A DNA stretch of 64,000 bases from positions 83,745-147,744 of the forward strand of contig NZ_BJDL01000001.1 in NCBI RefSeq assembly GCF_005405125.1, in the 5' to 3' direction. A program made the translations under genes and the position numbers. Below, piece by piece: positions 9,201-17,632 of the stretch. The number at the start of each line of letters is the position of its first letter. Position 1 is the stretch's first letter. This DNA comes from Lactiplantibacillus songbeiensis. GTDB taxonomy: Bacteria > Bacillota > Bacilli > Lactobacillales > Lactobacillaceae. Under the pieces are notes generated by a model. It worked only from the letters and a program-made list of their open reading frames with translations, was not told where the DNA came from and did no database searches.

Positions 9201-10365
9201 ACATATATTCGACTTTACTTGTATTCCAGTTAGTTGCATTAACTGTAACCAAATCACTTGATCTTAAAAACGTCCCATCCATATTAGCTAAGTTATCGGT
9301 ATGCCAGTCATTGACTTCGATATCAGTTACACCGGTCGTATAGGAAAATAGTTTCGACATATCGGTAACGCTATGGACATCCCATCCATTCAGATTAACG
9401 ACATCATCTAGCTTCGAACCAAAAAACATAGAATTCAAACTAGTAGCCTGACTAACATCAACTTGATTCAGGCCGGTGACCCCATTACTCAAATATGAAA
9501 ACAAGCCCACACCATTCAGGCCAGTAACCACTAACTTTCCAGTCACTGCCATCGACTTAATATCATCACGATTCAATTTTTGGAGAGCGTTGTCTGCATC
9601 GGTATACGTAAAGTCGGGACTACCAAGCGTGCCACCGCCTAAGGTTAACGCCCCGTTACTAGCATCAAATGACCAGGCAACGTCACCATTAACGCCTTTA
9701 ATAGCCGTTGATACCGCAGTATCGCGTAATAAAGCACTACGACTAAGTTGTCTGGGGGCTTGGCTGGTGACCATTGCCTTAGCAACTTGACTAGTTTGAC
9801 CGGTAGTCGCCGTTGATGCAGCCTGTTCAACAGTCAATTGTTTTGTATTATTATCCTTAGCACTCATCACGGCTGAGCTTGCAGGTGCCACATCACTTGA
9901 TTGATCTTTCGGTACTACACTGGCCACTGCTTGACTCGACTGACTAGTCGCACTTTGACTGTTACCATCAGTTTGACTTTGAGCTGCTGAACTAGCTCCT
10001 GATGTTACCGACTGAGATTCAGTTGCGCCAGATTGAGATTGCTGACTACTGGCGGCCGAACTAGCAGCTTCCGAACTATTGGCAGTGCTATCAGTACTGG
10101 TCGTAGCCGACTCCGCCTGACTGTAATTAGATTGTGTCGATGCTGGTGTGGCTGACAACTTGACACTGTTACCCTCACCACTAGTAGTTGCCGCTGCCAC
10201 CTGAGTCGTGGCAGTTGCCGGCTTAGCAGTCGTCCCAGCTGTATCCGCCTGGGCAGTCGTTGTATTCCCAATCTGCCAAGTTAATAACGTTAGACCTGCA
10301 AAGACCCAGAAACGTCCCTGTTTGTACATCTTATAATGCAATTTTGATCCCATTTTTTTTGCCAT
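6295..10365 (-). CDS. Large LPXTG-anchored adhesin with BspA-type repeats and Ig-like domains
   Basis: A 1356-residue cell-wall protein. Order: KxYKxGxxW-type signal (residues 1-41, HYKMYKQGRFW then AQAD cleavage region); Ser/Ala/Gln/Thr-rich spacer to about 200; BspA-like/DUF285 leucine-rich repeats (about 270-480) with recurring W(N/D)(T/V)SKV motifs; about seven ~75-residue Ig-like (Big_3/DUF5011-like) domains (about 560-1130) marked by GTYTV/GxYPV and VSYxDxxGN motifs; a PTNPETPTNPSTP proline-rich wall spanner; a degenerate ATTQSVTxKSA repeat region; then LPQTS at 1322-1326, a hydrophobic helix and KRRHN. Surface display by sortase A is expected. Ligand unknown. Confidence 0.92.
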   Translation of the reverse strand: MAKKMGSKLHYKMYKQGRFWVFAGLTLLTWQIGNTTTAQADTAGTTAKPATATTQVAAATTSGEGNSVKLSATPASTQSNYSQAESATTSTDSTANSSEAASSAASSQQSQSGATESQSVTSGASSAAQSQTDGNSQSATSQSSQAVASVVPKDQSSDVAPASSAVMSAKDNNTKQLTVEQAASTATTGQTSQVAKAMVTSQAPRQLSRSALLRDTAVSTAIKGVNGDVAWSFDASNGALTLGGGTLGSPDFTYTDADNALQKLNRDDIKSMAVTGKLVVTGLNGVGLFSYLSNGVTGLNQVDVSQATSLNSMFFGSKLDDVVNLNGWDVHSVTDMSKLFSYTTGVTDIEVNDWHTDNLANMDGTFLRSSDLVTVNATNWNTSKVEYMSELFENSEKLANVDVSKWNVSKVTTFWRAFYGTTALKNIDVSSWTPISATIMASMFEFSGVTYLDLSTWNMTKVTDNSEMMGYASGQGNTFDLVELKVSPTFKFISEDFSWYNNIGQVTTYPYTGKWVNARTSEVLTYQELDDFYRKGATGTAETYLAQEDYSDRTQLTGQDINIYQNTDWSVISGIASLKDARGEDVFNFDPSQFSYTGSVNQTKLGQYPITLTYTSALGNQFSAPINVNVIERKSKATIGGQDVTVVIGSDAEANLAAMQAVIPKLLTGTIDSGSPMVVGQDQVQVIESYADGSPITTNDYTIPAVYKFVFSYRNTDDVLLTQTSFLTLVESQAKINLKAPTIIIGPTAKLSIADYFDNLINAAGQSVDDAAGVTFTGVDKVDLTKAGDYTISADYTDTVGNLVTATTTVRVIENTATLNLTAPTQPLIAGPKTTFDPTSVITTAVTAMGTDMTTANGLTIDNTVDPQKAGTYTVTVSYQDNSGNQLTKQVQIVVVSSRLALTVQPTTELIVGEPLDLAAQLITAKDATGQAVALADLTIDLSQLNTAKAGTYPVAVSYTDAYGNTLQRVLTVTVKASPIAIQTVPQVNLLLGDNFEPTSAVTSATGIDGQPLAKTALSYDVSQVNLKQGGTYTMWVSYRDQYQNTVKQPITINVSALSLELTDALTVTQGTTFDPASLVKLATNALGQAISASQLTITGTVNTTVPGKYQLQVTNQDRFGHQLTKSMTVTVLASTPDPEVPTDPSTPTNPETPTNPSTPTNPETPTDPGTTPTPDHPNNGGIVTPPTDVDQPDQPIVSPAKHGTKQAVKTVVKVKSANQKTGQSVIKTGLKQSQLTAATIKSATTTQVAMATIDLAATTQSVTTKSVTATIKPAATTQAVMVTNKSATTQSAMATIRPAKAQLKAVDKLTVGKQAMVEKPLPQTSETKPSLTGTILLATTAVLATLGITLKRRHN

Positions 10366-10567
10366 TCTAAGAACCCCTCATCATTCAAACAGTAGCTTTA
10401 ACTTATAATGTTCGTATAGTTAACCCATAAACTCATTATACGGCTAAAATATCGAAAATATTATATTTTTCAACAAAAAATATTAAGAATGCCAAGAAAA
10501 CTAAGTCTAAAACTGACCTTGAATATGAGATGACACTTTAAGCTATGACTTGGATGTACCTAAGAAC

Positions 10568-10598
10568 ACAAAAAAAGCACCCACAAATGTGAATGCTC
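10568..10598 (-). terminator. Rho-independent terminator
   Basis: Stem AGCACCCAC (10576-10584) with GTGAATGCT (10589-10597), including a wobble pair, followed leftwards by a U-run. It ends transcription after the 86-residue gene. Confidence 0.8.
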
Positions 10599-10614
10599 TT
10601 CAACCTTATTCGCT

Positions 10615-10875
10615 TTACCAGTCACCGAACTTCTCATCTTTAAGTTCAGTCAATAGCTTCTGATAACGTTCTGAATTCATTGCCCCTTCAAAATGGGCAT
10701 TTTCTAGCTTATTAAACCGATCCGCTAAATAATACGCGGATAAATAAAGTGTTAACTTACGTTTCACAATTGCTTCGGGATCTAAATCATCCGAAACTTG
10801 ATGTGAGCTAACGACCATTTCAGCAAACTTACGCCGGTCTAATGATAAGTTGCAACTGTCTTCTGATTCTGTCAT
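10615..10875 (-). CDS. Conserved small hypothetical protein
   Basis: An 86-residue acidic protein with no signal peptide or membrane segment. The C-terminal half (KLTLYLSAYYLADRFNKLE) looks helical. The start has an AAGGGGG site. I do not recognise the family. It is monocistronic, between a terminator and the DUF72 gene. Confidence 0.65.
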   Translation of the reverse strand: MTESEDSCNLSLDRRKFAEMVVSSHQVSDDLDPEAIVKRKLTLYLSAYYLADRFNKLENAHFEGAMNSERYQKLLTELKDEKFGDW

Positions 10876-10964
10876 GTCTGATACCCCCTTGATTAATCAG
10901 TCTTTCCATACGTTCAGGGTATCATAATCCATGACTTGACCACTGTTTTTTAAGTGTTCTTTTA

Positions 10965-11807
10965 TCAGAACAAGTCCAACTGCTGCGGCCCTAGATCACC
11001 GAATGACACGCCCAATAGATCCTTTAAAGCCAGTGCGTTATCCGCGGCATCACCACCGGAATTATTATTAAAGATCACACAGACTTCATCCGTCTGGGGC
11101 TGCAAGTCTTCGACCATTGTCTTAAAGGCCATCAACTCCGTCTCATTATAACGATACAACGTGCGTTGACCGCGCCAATCTTTTCCTTTAGCTGACCAAC
11201 CTTGCTGATTACGACCATGGAGTCGCATAATTGCTAATTTAGGGCTGGTCACAACGGGTTCCATTGATACCCCATCATTCATGGCGTGCGGTTCATCGAC
11301 AATGACATGAATCAGGCCTAAATCTTTCAAAAAATCAAAAACCGAATCCTTAACACCGGCTTCATACCAGCTTTGATTCCGAAACTCGACCGCAATCGGC
11401 ACGCCTGGCAACCACTGCACCATCCGCTGTAAATAATGGAAATTCCGCGTTGACCGTTCGAAAAACGGTGGAAATTGGAATAAGACGGCCTTCAACTGAC
11501 CATGCTGAATTAACGGTTTCAACATCGCGCGGTATTCACGATAAGCCGTCTTTAAATCGTCCATCGAAAGGCCATCTTCATAAGTATCATGCAGCGTCAT
11601 TGTCTGATTAGCTTTTAAAATAAATTGGAACTTGGCTGGAACTTCTTTTTGCCATTTAGCCACGGTACTAACTTTCGGAATCCCATAAAATGGGGTATCA
11701 ACCTCGACAACTGGTAGCACTCCTGAATATTCCGTCAATGTTAAGTTATCCGTACCACCCAGCAAGCTAGGATGTTCTGTCCAAGTCGTTAATCCAAGTG
11801 TAATCAT
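10965..11807 (-). CDS. DUF72 (YecE-like) family protein
   Basis: A 280-residue TIM-barrel-like protein of unknown biochemical function. DUF72 hallmarks are the start MITLGLTTWTEHP, VEVDTPFYGIP, FILKANQTMTLHD, FQFPPFFE, AVEFRNQSWY and MRLHGRNQQGW. Its ATG overlaps the sirtuin stop codon by 4 bases, so the two are translated together. That pairing hints at a link to protein modification or NAD metabolism, but this is speculative. Confidence 0.9.
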   Translation of the reverse strand: MITLGLTTWTEHPSLLGGTDNLTLTEYSGVLPVVEVDTPFYGIPKVSTVAKWQKEVPAKFQFILKANQTMTLHDTYEDGLSMDDLKTAYREYRAMLKPLIQHGQLKAVLFQFPPFFERSTRNFHYLQRMVQWLPGVPIAVEFRNQSWYEAGVKDSVFDFLKDLGLIHVIVDEPHAMNDGVSMEPVVTSPKLAIMRLHGRNQQGWSAKGKDWRGQRTLYRYNETELMAFKTMVEDLQPQTDEVCVIFNNNSGGDAADNALALKDLLGVSFGDLGPQQLDLF

Positions 11808-12505
11808 GTTAGCGTCAGTCCTTCAAAAAATTCAACCGCATTTAATTGGACCATCTCAAAGTCAAATGGCAATTGTAACGGCTCTTCATTAATCGCCATC
11901 ACTTTCGCGTCAGTCGCGCGGTAATCGATCAATCCGGCAAAGGGATAGACCCGAAACGAGGTCCCACAAATCACGACCAGATCAGCTTGTCGCAACAAAG
12001 CCAACGATCGGTCAACATTTTGCTGATTAATCCCCTCATCGTACAAGACGACATTGGGCCGTAAGTACCCGTGGTCTGTCGTATGATACGGTGACTTTAA
12101 GTAGTCCGCCCACGGCACTGCTTGTCCACACTGCGTACAGTAGACCTGGTACAAGTTACCATGAAATTCGACTAAATTTTTAGTTTCGGCCACTTGGTAT
12201 AAATTATCAATATTTTGCGTAATCACCCCAGCCTGCCCGCGTTGCGTCAACGCCGCCATCTTTTCATGAATAACGTTAGGCTTGGCTTCTGGATGATACA
12301 AATTTTCCTTTAGATAATGGTAAAAGCCAATGGGATCAGACTCGAGATAGGCATGACTGAGATAATATTCGGCATTATGATGGCCGGTGTACAAGCCATT
12401 CCTAGATCGATAATCCGGAATTCCTGATGGTGTCGAGACCCCGGCACCAGTCATGAAGACAATGTGCTCGGCCGATAGTAGGGTCTGTTGAGCTTTAGTT
12501 GTCAT
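11804..12505 (-). CDS. Sir2-family NAD-dependent protein deacylase
   Basis: A 233-residue sirtuin. It keeps the NAD site GAGVSTPSGIPDYRS (20-34), TQNIDNL, catalytic His in VEFHGNL, and GTSFRVYPF (normally GTSxxVxPA). One zinc pair is present (YCTQCGQ), but the usual second CxxC is absent: the region reads PYHTTDHGYLRPNVVLYDE. Either zinc is bound differently or the module is degenerate. Strong GGAGG site. The upstream intercistronic gap holds repeat C1. Confidence 0.9.
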   Translation of the reverse strand: MTTKAQQTLLSAEHIVFMTGAGVSTPSGIPDYRSRNGLYTGHHNAEYYLSHAYLESDPIGFYHYLKENLYHPEAKPNVIHEKMAALTQRGQAGVITQNIDNLYQVAETKNLVEFHGNLYQVYCTQCGQAVPWADYLKSPYHTTDHGYLRPNVVLYDEGINQQNVDRSLALLRQADLVVICGTSFRVYPFAGLIDYRATDAKVMAINEEPLQLPFDFEMVQLNAVEFFEGLTLT

Positions 12506-12536
12506 GATTTGAGAACCTCCTTTGCGTTAGTTTGCT

Positions 12537-12657
12537 GAAACGTGTTCGGCCCGACTGCGTCCTCCGCTTGCTACGCCAAGCAGCCATACCGGAAGTTCAC
12601 CGGTATCACTGTTTGGCTAGGCAATGCTCAGACGCAACCCGTCGAACCTCTCACTCT
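12537..12657 (-). repeat. Intercistronic hairpin repeat, family C (copy C1)
   Basis: About 120 bases beginning (leftward) at the TAG stop codon of the metallopeptidase-like gene and ending at the sirtuin leader. The central hairpin has ATACCGG/CCGGTAT inside GCCAAGCA/TGTTTGGC inside GCTTGCTA/TAGGCAATGC-type arms. Shared landmarks with C2 and C3 are TGAAACGTGTTC, CTTGCTACGC, GGAAGTTCACCG, GGCAATGCTCA and CACTCTA. Confidence 0.85.
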
Positions 12658-13615
12658 ATCTAGTCGTAAACGGCACATGCAATCGGGCAAACAAATCCTT
12701 AACCTGCATCCCATACAATTCCTTAAAGAAGTCATCACTCTGCTTTTCAGCTGGTGCTGGTATTACGAAGGCATTTTGTCGGTCACCTTTATTCAAGCCG
12801 ATAAAAGCCCGCGTGTGTTGTTCCGTTTCAATCATTTCTGAATGATAAATATCGAACAACTGACGCACTTCTAGTCGTTGTTGTCGGTCACTAAGCACGC
12901 TTTGCATCGTCACGAATTCACTGCCATGCAATAATGGCAAATCCCAGTCCAACATTTGATCATCGAACGCCTTGAATAATTTAACAACTGTCCGCCGCAT
13001 GGCAAATGGCGTTTCAACCGGTTTGGTATCAATCACTGCGTACAACTTTTTAGCTGCGGCCCATGACTTTGGAAAGTCCGCTTCAATCTTAGCCAAACGT
13101 TGATCACCTAAGTCACCATTAAAGAAGACCAATAAGTCCGTTAACGTTAATAGCCGTAACGTCATCATCGCATCGTCTTGATTAGGGTCTTCAGGATCAA
13201 TCGTGGCATAAATACCTTTGAAGTATAAATCTTCAATCTCGCTATCGATTAAGTCATGTTCTCGTTGCTTTTGGACAATCAACACATGGGCAACGGCATC
13301 ATAAAGTTCAGTCGCAATCGCCATCAATTGTTCATCTAATTGGGCATTGTTCGTTGTTAAGTTAAACGTCATCTGTGGGAAACCTTGCAACAATAGTAAG
13401 AGGTGCATGATTTCGTGTGACGCCGTATAGTTAGGCGCCATAATGTCACTGACATGCACTTCAATATCGCCATTCTGCATCAATTGGGTCGCTTGGTCAT
13501 GGCGTACATAACCGGCCTTTTGGTCACCGAATGTAACGGTCACGTTACCTGGGAAAATGGAATTTGTCGCACTTAATAAGTCTTTTACTTGTTGTGATAC
13601 TTTTAATTCAGTCAT
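12656..13615 (-). CDS. Putative zinc metallopeptidase-like protein (IpaB/EvcA-type annotation)
   Basis: About 319 residues. A HEIMH motif preceded by NYTAS is a plausible HExxH zinc site in the N-terminal third; the rest is helical and acidic. Lactobacillus homologues are, as I recall, annotated IpaB/EvcA family, a name with no demonstrated function. I chose the ATG at 13615, just after the mvaA stop codon (13617), because an AAAGG lies 12 bases upstream. ATG 13627 and a longer ORF to 13651 are alternatives. Operon with mvaA. Confidence 0.65.
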   Translation of the reverse strand: MTELKVSQQVKDLLSATNSIFPGNVTVTFGDQKAGYVRHDQATQLMQNGDIEVHVSDIMAPNYTASHEIMHLLLLLQGFPQMTFNLTTNNAQLDEQLMAIATELYDAVAHVLIVQKQREHDLIDSEIEDLYFKGIYATIDPEDPNQDDAMMTLRLLTLTDLLVFFNGDLGDQRLAKIEADFPKSWAAAKKLYAVIDTKPVETPFAMRRTVVKLFKAFDDQMLDWDLPLLHGSEFVTMQSVLSDRQQRLEVRQLFDIYHSEMIETEQHTRAFIGLNKGDRQNAFVIPAPAEKQSDDFFKELYGMQVKDLFARLHVPFTTR

Positions 13616-13616
13616 C

Positions 13617-14885
13617 TTAATTTTCATCCTTTGTTTGCCGATACGTGGCAATGAGTTGTTGTGTTGTCGCTAAATCTTGTTGTGGCGCTTGTTCAAGCCG
13701 CTGGAGAATAATAGGCAATTCACTCGGTGTTGCCCCGGCCGCCAACGCTAGTGATTTCAGTTGCAAGTGCATATGGCCTTGTTGAATCCCAGTTGTCACT
13801 AACGCGCGTAACGCCGCTAAATTCTGGGCTAATCCCACGGCCGCCATTGTCTTCGCTAAATCACCCGCGGTCGTAATCCCTAGTAACCGCTGATTCAATT
13901 GAGCGAGTTCGTTAATTTTAATCGACCCACCAACCACACCAACGGGTAACGGCATGGTCAACGTGCCACTTAAAACTCGGCCATCGGTGGTCCAAGTACT
14001 CATGCCGCGATACTGACCATCTTTAGCAGCATAGGCATGGGCACCACTTTCAATTGCCCGCCAGTCATTTCCGGTCGCGATTGCGACGGCGTCAATGCCA
14101 TTCATGATGCCTTTATTGTGGGTCGCCGCGCGATACGGATCAATCTGAGCAACCGTGCTAGCCGATGCAATCTTTTTGGCGACCAAGTCACCCGCATAAC
14201 GACCGGCTTGTAACAACGAAACTGGCAGTTCACAAGTCGCCGTTACCAGACTAGCCGTGGCAAAATTAGATAAGATACTCATCAACGCATTCGTCTTTGT
14301 TAAAACACCGATTGATTTGGCGACCGCCTCCAACATGGTATTGAGCATATTAGCGCCCATCGCGGCCTGAACGTCAACGAACAGATCAATCGACAAGTAA
14401 CCTTGACCTAACTGCCGTACCCGCAACTGCCGGGCCCCACCGCCACGCTTTTTCAAGCTTGGATGGGCATCATCAGCCACTTTTAATAAGCCCGGTGCAT
14501 GGGCCTTGATCAAATCTGCCGTTTTTTCGGGTGCCGCTAACTGTTCTAACACGATTTGACCGATCATCTCACGTTGGTTTAATTCCGTCTTAAAGCCACC
14601 AGCCCGTTTGATAATTTTGGCACCATTGCTAGCTGCCGCAATCACGGACGGTTCTTCAGTGACCATCGGGACAATTCTTGGCTGGTCATCAATCACAAAG
14701 TTCACCGCGACGCCCATGGGTAATGGATAATCGGTTAAATAATTTTCAATAATCTCATGATGTTGCGTCAAATAATATTTTTTGAATAAAGCCGCTTCAG
14801 TTGACGATAAGTGGGCATTTTCGGCCACGATTGCGGTCCGTTCCGCCCAGCTCTTTTGATAAAAATGGCGAAAATCAGCCGTCAT
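13617..14885 (-). CDS. mvaA: Hydroxymethylglutaryl-CoA reductase, class II
   Basis: A 422-residue enzyme reducing HMG-CoA to mevalonate for isoprenoid synthesis. Class II features seen are FYQKSWAERTAIV at the N terminus, SVIAAASNGAKI, the KSLKKRGGGARQL-type segment, NKGIMNGIDAVAIATGNDWRA (catalytic Lys/Asn region) and the AHAYAAKDGQYRGMSTW stretch, with a C-terminal helical lid. It is four bases from the Ppx/GppA gene in a three-gene leftward operon. Confidence 0.95.
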   Translation of the reverse strand: MTADFRHFYQKSWAERTAIVAENAHLSSTEAALFKKYYLTQHHEIIENYLTDYPLPMGVAVNFVIDDQPRIVPMVTEEPSVIAAASNGAKIIKRAGGFKTELNQREMIGQIVLEQLAAPEKTADLIKAHAPGLLKVADDAHPSLKKRGGGARQLRVRQLGQGYLSIDLFVDVQAAMGANMLNTMLEAVAKSIGVLTKTNALMSILSNFATASLVTATCELPVSLLQAGRYAGDLVAKKIASASTVAQIDPYRAATHNKGIMNGIDAVAIATGNDWRAIESGAHAYAAKDGQYRGMSTWTTDGRVLSGTLTMPLPVGVVGGSIKINELAQLNQRLLGITTAGDLAKTMAAVGLAQNLAALRALVTTGIQQGHMHLQLKSLALAAGATPSELPIILQRLEQAPQQDLATTQQLIATYRQTKDEN

Positions 14886-14889
14886 ATAA

Positions 14890-15831
14890 TCATTCCTTAT
14901 CTTTAGGTTCCGTTTTCTGATTTAAATGTTCAGAGATAATGCCTTCGCGCACGCCACTTTCAGAGAAGATGACCCGATCACTGTCAAGCATCTGCAACAA
15001 GGTCACTAATGGCAACATGCCACCGACAATGATGTCAGCGCGGTCATATTCCATTCCTGAAATATCTTGGCGGCCAAGTCGCGACCGCGTCAAGAAGTCA
15101 AGGAACGTATGATAAACCGTCTCCGTCTTTAAGCGATAGCCATGAATATCTTCGACTTTAAGCTTCTGTTGACGTCGACGATTGATGCGCGCTAACGTCC
15201 GATTGGCCCCGCCAAGTAAAATAATCGGAAAGTGCATGGCTTCCGTCAGCCACCAAATATCTGCCAATCGATTGCGAAGAAACATCTGCGCTCGAAATAA
15301 GTTAGCTGAGGGCACGACATCATCTAGTTCAAATTGTTCCGATAACGTAACCGCGCCAAACGGCACACTGATCAGTTGCTTGGCCTGACCGCCCTTGACT
15401 AGAATCAGTTCACAACTAGCACCGCCAGTATCGAGAATCAAGCAATCATTGACGACCAACGAGTTTGCAACGCCTAAATAATCATAATAAGCTTCATCAT
15501 CGCCAGATAGGACTTTCAGATCCAGACCAACTTCTTTTTTAACCCGTGCTAAGAAAGCCGCCTGATTCTGCGCCATCCGAACCGCGGCCGTAGTAATCCC
15601 AATAACATCGGTATTGGGCATCCGCGAGTAGATCCGCTTAAAGTGTTGCAAAGCTTTGATGGTGCGATCAATGGCCGTGGCACTTAATACGTGTTGTGCG
15701 CCCATTCCTTCTGACAACCGGGTATCCTCTTTAATCCGCTTAATCTCATCCGCCGTTCCATTCGGGTGTAGTCGATTAACGGCCATCCGCGCCGAATTCG
15801 ATCCCAGGTCCACAATTGCTAAATTCTTCAT
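14890..15831 (-). CDS. Ppx/GppA family exopolyphosphatase
   Basis: An ASKHA-fold phosphatase of about 313 residues acting on polyphosphate or (p)ppGpp. N-terminal IVDLGSNSARMAV is the phosphate-1 loop. GITTAAVRMAQNQ, the LDTGGASCELILVKGG phosphate-2 segment and SGVREGIISE at the end are family-typical. It is short, consisting of the two-domain core without an HD domain. I start at ATG 15831 (MKNLAIVD) because the homology begins there; ATG 15852 is also open. Head of the operon with mvaA. Confidence 0.88.
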   Translation of the reverse strand: MKNLAIVDLGSNSARMAVNRLHPNGTADEIKRIKEDTRLSEGMGAQHVLSATAIDRTIKALQHFKRIYSRMPNTDVIGITTAAVRMAQNQAAFLARVKKEVGLDLKVLSGDDEAYYDYLGVANSLVVNDCLILDTGGASCELILVKGGQAKQLISVPFGAVTLSEQFELDDVVPSANLFRAQMFLRNRLADIWWLTEAMHFPIILLGGANRTLARINRRRQQKLKVEDIHGYRLKTETVYHTFLDFLTRSRLGRQDISGMEYDRADIIVGGMLPLVTLLQMLDSDRVIFSESGVREGIISEHLNQKTEPKDKE

Positions 15832-16001
15832 AACACCACGCTCGCTTTTCATTTTAAGTCACTCGGTTATTTTAGCTTAAGGCGATCATATCATTCAAAA
15901 GTCGCGCCTTAAAACCAAACATTCTGTTGTATTTATTTTACCATTAAATTCCCAGCGTGTGATGGTCAACGGTCGCGTCTCACCAGACCGGTTAGTCCAT
16001 C

Positions 16002-16037
16002 AAAAAAGCCCAACACACCACTTGTATGCTGGACTTT
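16002..16037 (-). terminator. Rho-independent terminator after dus
   Basis: GTCCAGCATAC pairs with GTGTGTTGGGC (wobbles included), then a six-U run leftwards. It lies about 300 bases beyond the dus stop codon with repeat A3 between, so A3 would be part of the dus 3' UTR. Confidence 0.75.
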
Positions 16038-16194
16038 CTTACAAATAATTCAGTTTTCAGACTAGATTGAATTTGCATCTACCAACTAGCCGCTAAGCCG
16101 CCATGAATCATTTTAGAAACCAACAACTCGACTAATCTTGTACCTTAAACTAAACATGCACATCGTTCATAAAGTGCCAGTTAATTAACGCCGG

Positions 16195-16337
16195 GCGGGT
16201 CAAAATTGGCTCAGTGGTGTCGTTTATCTTAGTCGGTGGTTTTCCGACTTAGATAAAGTCCGGCTTGGAAGACCGCAGTTTGGCTTCCAAACGTGGCCAC
16301 CACGTTCCAGCCGATTCTGACCCAACCAGAGTGGCAA
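16195..16337 (+). repeat. Structured intergenic repeat, family A (copy A3)
   Basis: Full forward copy from TTAACGCCGGGCGGG to AGAGTGGCAA. The right end is 6 bases from the dus stop codon. Outer arms are TCAAAATTGGCT and AGCCGATTCTGA; hairpin TTATCTTAGTCGG/CCGACTTAGATAA; hairpin TTGGAAG/CTTCCAA. The gene-free stretch 15853-16342 otherwise holds only the terminator. Confidence 0.9.
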
Positions 16338-16342
16338 TCCGC

Positions 16343-17338
16343 CTAGTTAGCTAACGGCGACTCATCCAAAATCTGTCGAGCTTCTGCGGTGGACTTGGCA
16401 TCCATCATCGCGTTGCGTAATTCAGTCGCGCCTAACTCTGGACGCGCATAGATCTTGAAGAAGCGTTTTAATGATGGGAAACGCGGCACATCGTAGCGTT
16501 GGCTAAAGTCGTCGAACAAATCTAATTGATAACGCAACAGATCCAATAATTCTGCCAATGAATGTGGTTGGGGCTGTTGCTCAAACGCAAACGGACTCGC
16601 GAAGACGCCACGGCCAATCATAATGCCATCTAATCCGGGATGCGCTTTGGCTAAAGCCACTCCAGCCTGATAGTTCTCAATGTCCCCATTAATTTGCAAT
16701 AACGTCTCCGGTGCAATCGCATCGCGCATCTTAATCAACTCATCGATCACCTCAAAATGGGCGGGGACTTTACTCATTTCTTGTTTCGTCCGCAAATGAA
16801 CGGTCAACACCGCCACGTGCTGTTCTAGCAACGTCGGAATCCAAGTCTGCATCTCATCGAGTTTACTGTAGCCTAAACGGGTTTTCGCACTGACGGCCAA
16901 CCCCGATGACTTAGCAGCCGCAATCACATCAACCGCCCATTGCGGATTACGAATCAAATCGCTGCCACCGTGATTCTTAATGACCGTACCATCGGGACAC
17001 CCCATGTTAATATCAATCGCCTGATAGCCTTGCGCTTTAACCGCTACCGCAGCACTAGCAAAATCCGCCGGGTCGTTGCCCCATAGTTGAACCACCGGCA
17101 TTTGAGATTCAGCTGGCGCCACGTATAACCGACCGTGTACCGGAAACTTCGTCTTGGGATTCGTAATACCTTTAGCGTACACAAATTCCGTAAAAAATGC
17201 ATCGGGGGCAGCGGCACGACTGATGACTTGCCGAAAGACAGTGTTACTAACGGCTTCCATCGGGGCCATCGTAAAAAATGGCCGCTGTTCAGCGCGAGCC
17301 TTAGCTGCAATTTGTTGCCAATATCCTGATTCTGTCAC
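16343..17338 (-). CDS. tRNA-dihydrouridine synthase family protein
   Basis: A 331-residue FMN TIM-barrel enzyme reducing uridines in tRNA. Motifs are MAPMEAVSNTVFR, VVQLWGNDP, DINMGCPDGTVIKNHGGSDLI (the family's catalytic Cys loop normally reads NxGCPxxxV, and Cys is present), AKTRLGY and GIMIGRGVFASPF. The start is GTG at 17338 with GAGGAG upstream. It is more divergent than typical DusB of this group, so it may be a second paralogue. Confidence 0.9.
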   Translation of the reverse strand: MTESGYWQQIAAKARAEQRPFFTMAPMEAVSNTVFRQVISRAAAPDAFFTEFVYAKGITNPKTKFPVHGRLYVAPAESQMPVVQLWGNDPADFASAAVAVKAQGYQAIDINMGCPDGTVIKNHGGSDLIRNPQWAVDVIAAAKSSGLAVSAKTRLGYSKLDEMQTWIPTLLEQHVAVLTVHLRTKQEMSKVPAHFEVIDELIKMRDAIAPETLLQINGDIENYQAGVALAKAHPGLDGIMIGRGVFASPFAFEQQPQPHSLAELLDLLRYQLDLFDDFSQRYDVPRFPSLKRFFKIYARPELGATELRNAMMDAKSTAEARQILDESPLAN

Positions 17339-17514
17339 GTTTCAGATGCTCCTCTAGCTAATTAATTATGGGATTAAGTTTAGCATTAATCGCTAGCACT
17401 TGCAGAGTCAATGTTTTAGGTAATTCCAACAAGCAAGTTCTCGGTTCAAGCAATACATTAGGTGCTTCCCACCGCCACCAAATACTAGTCAATTTCCCAT
17501 AAAAAATCTTCACA

Positions 17515-17573
17515 ATAAAAAAGTCATGCATATTCGACCAAATCAACAAAGATCCGGTCGAATATGCATGACT
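17515..17573 (-). terminator. Strong terminator of the Abi gene
   Basis: A perfect 18-bp inverted repeat (17522-17539 with 17556-17573, AGTCATGCATATTCGACC) with a 16-base loop, then UUUUUUAUUG leftwards. It lies about 60 bases past the abi stop codon. I see nothing else convincing in 17339-17632. Confidence 0.85.
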
Positions 17574-17632
17574 AATCAATATTAGAATGACATATATTAT
17601 TATGACACAAGATAGATTAATCTTGACAAAGC

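Noticed and set aside
12624..12845. Rightward ORFs over repeat C1 and the metallopeptidase-like gene end
   Set aside because: They overlap a coding gene and a structured repeat and have no start signal.
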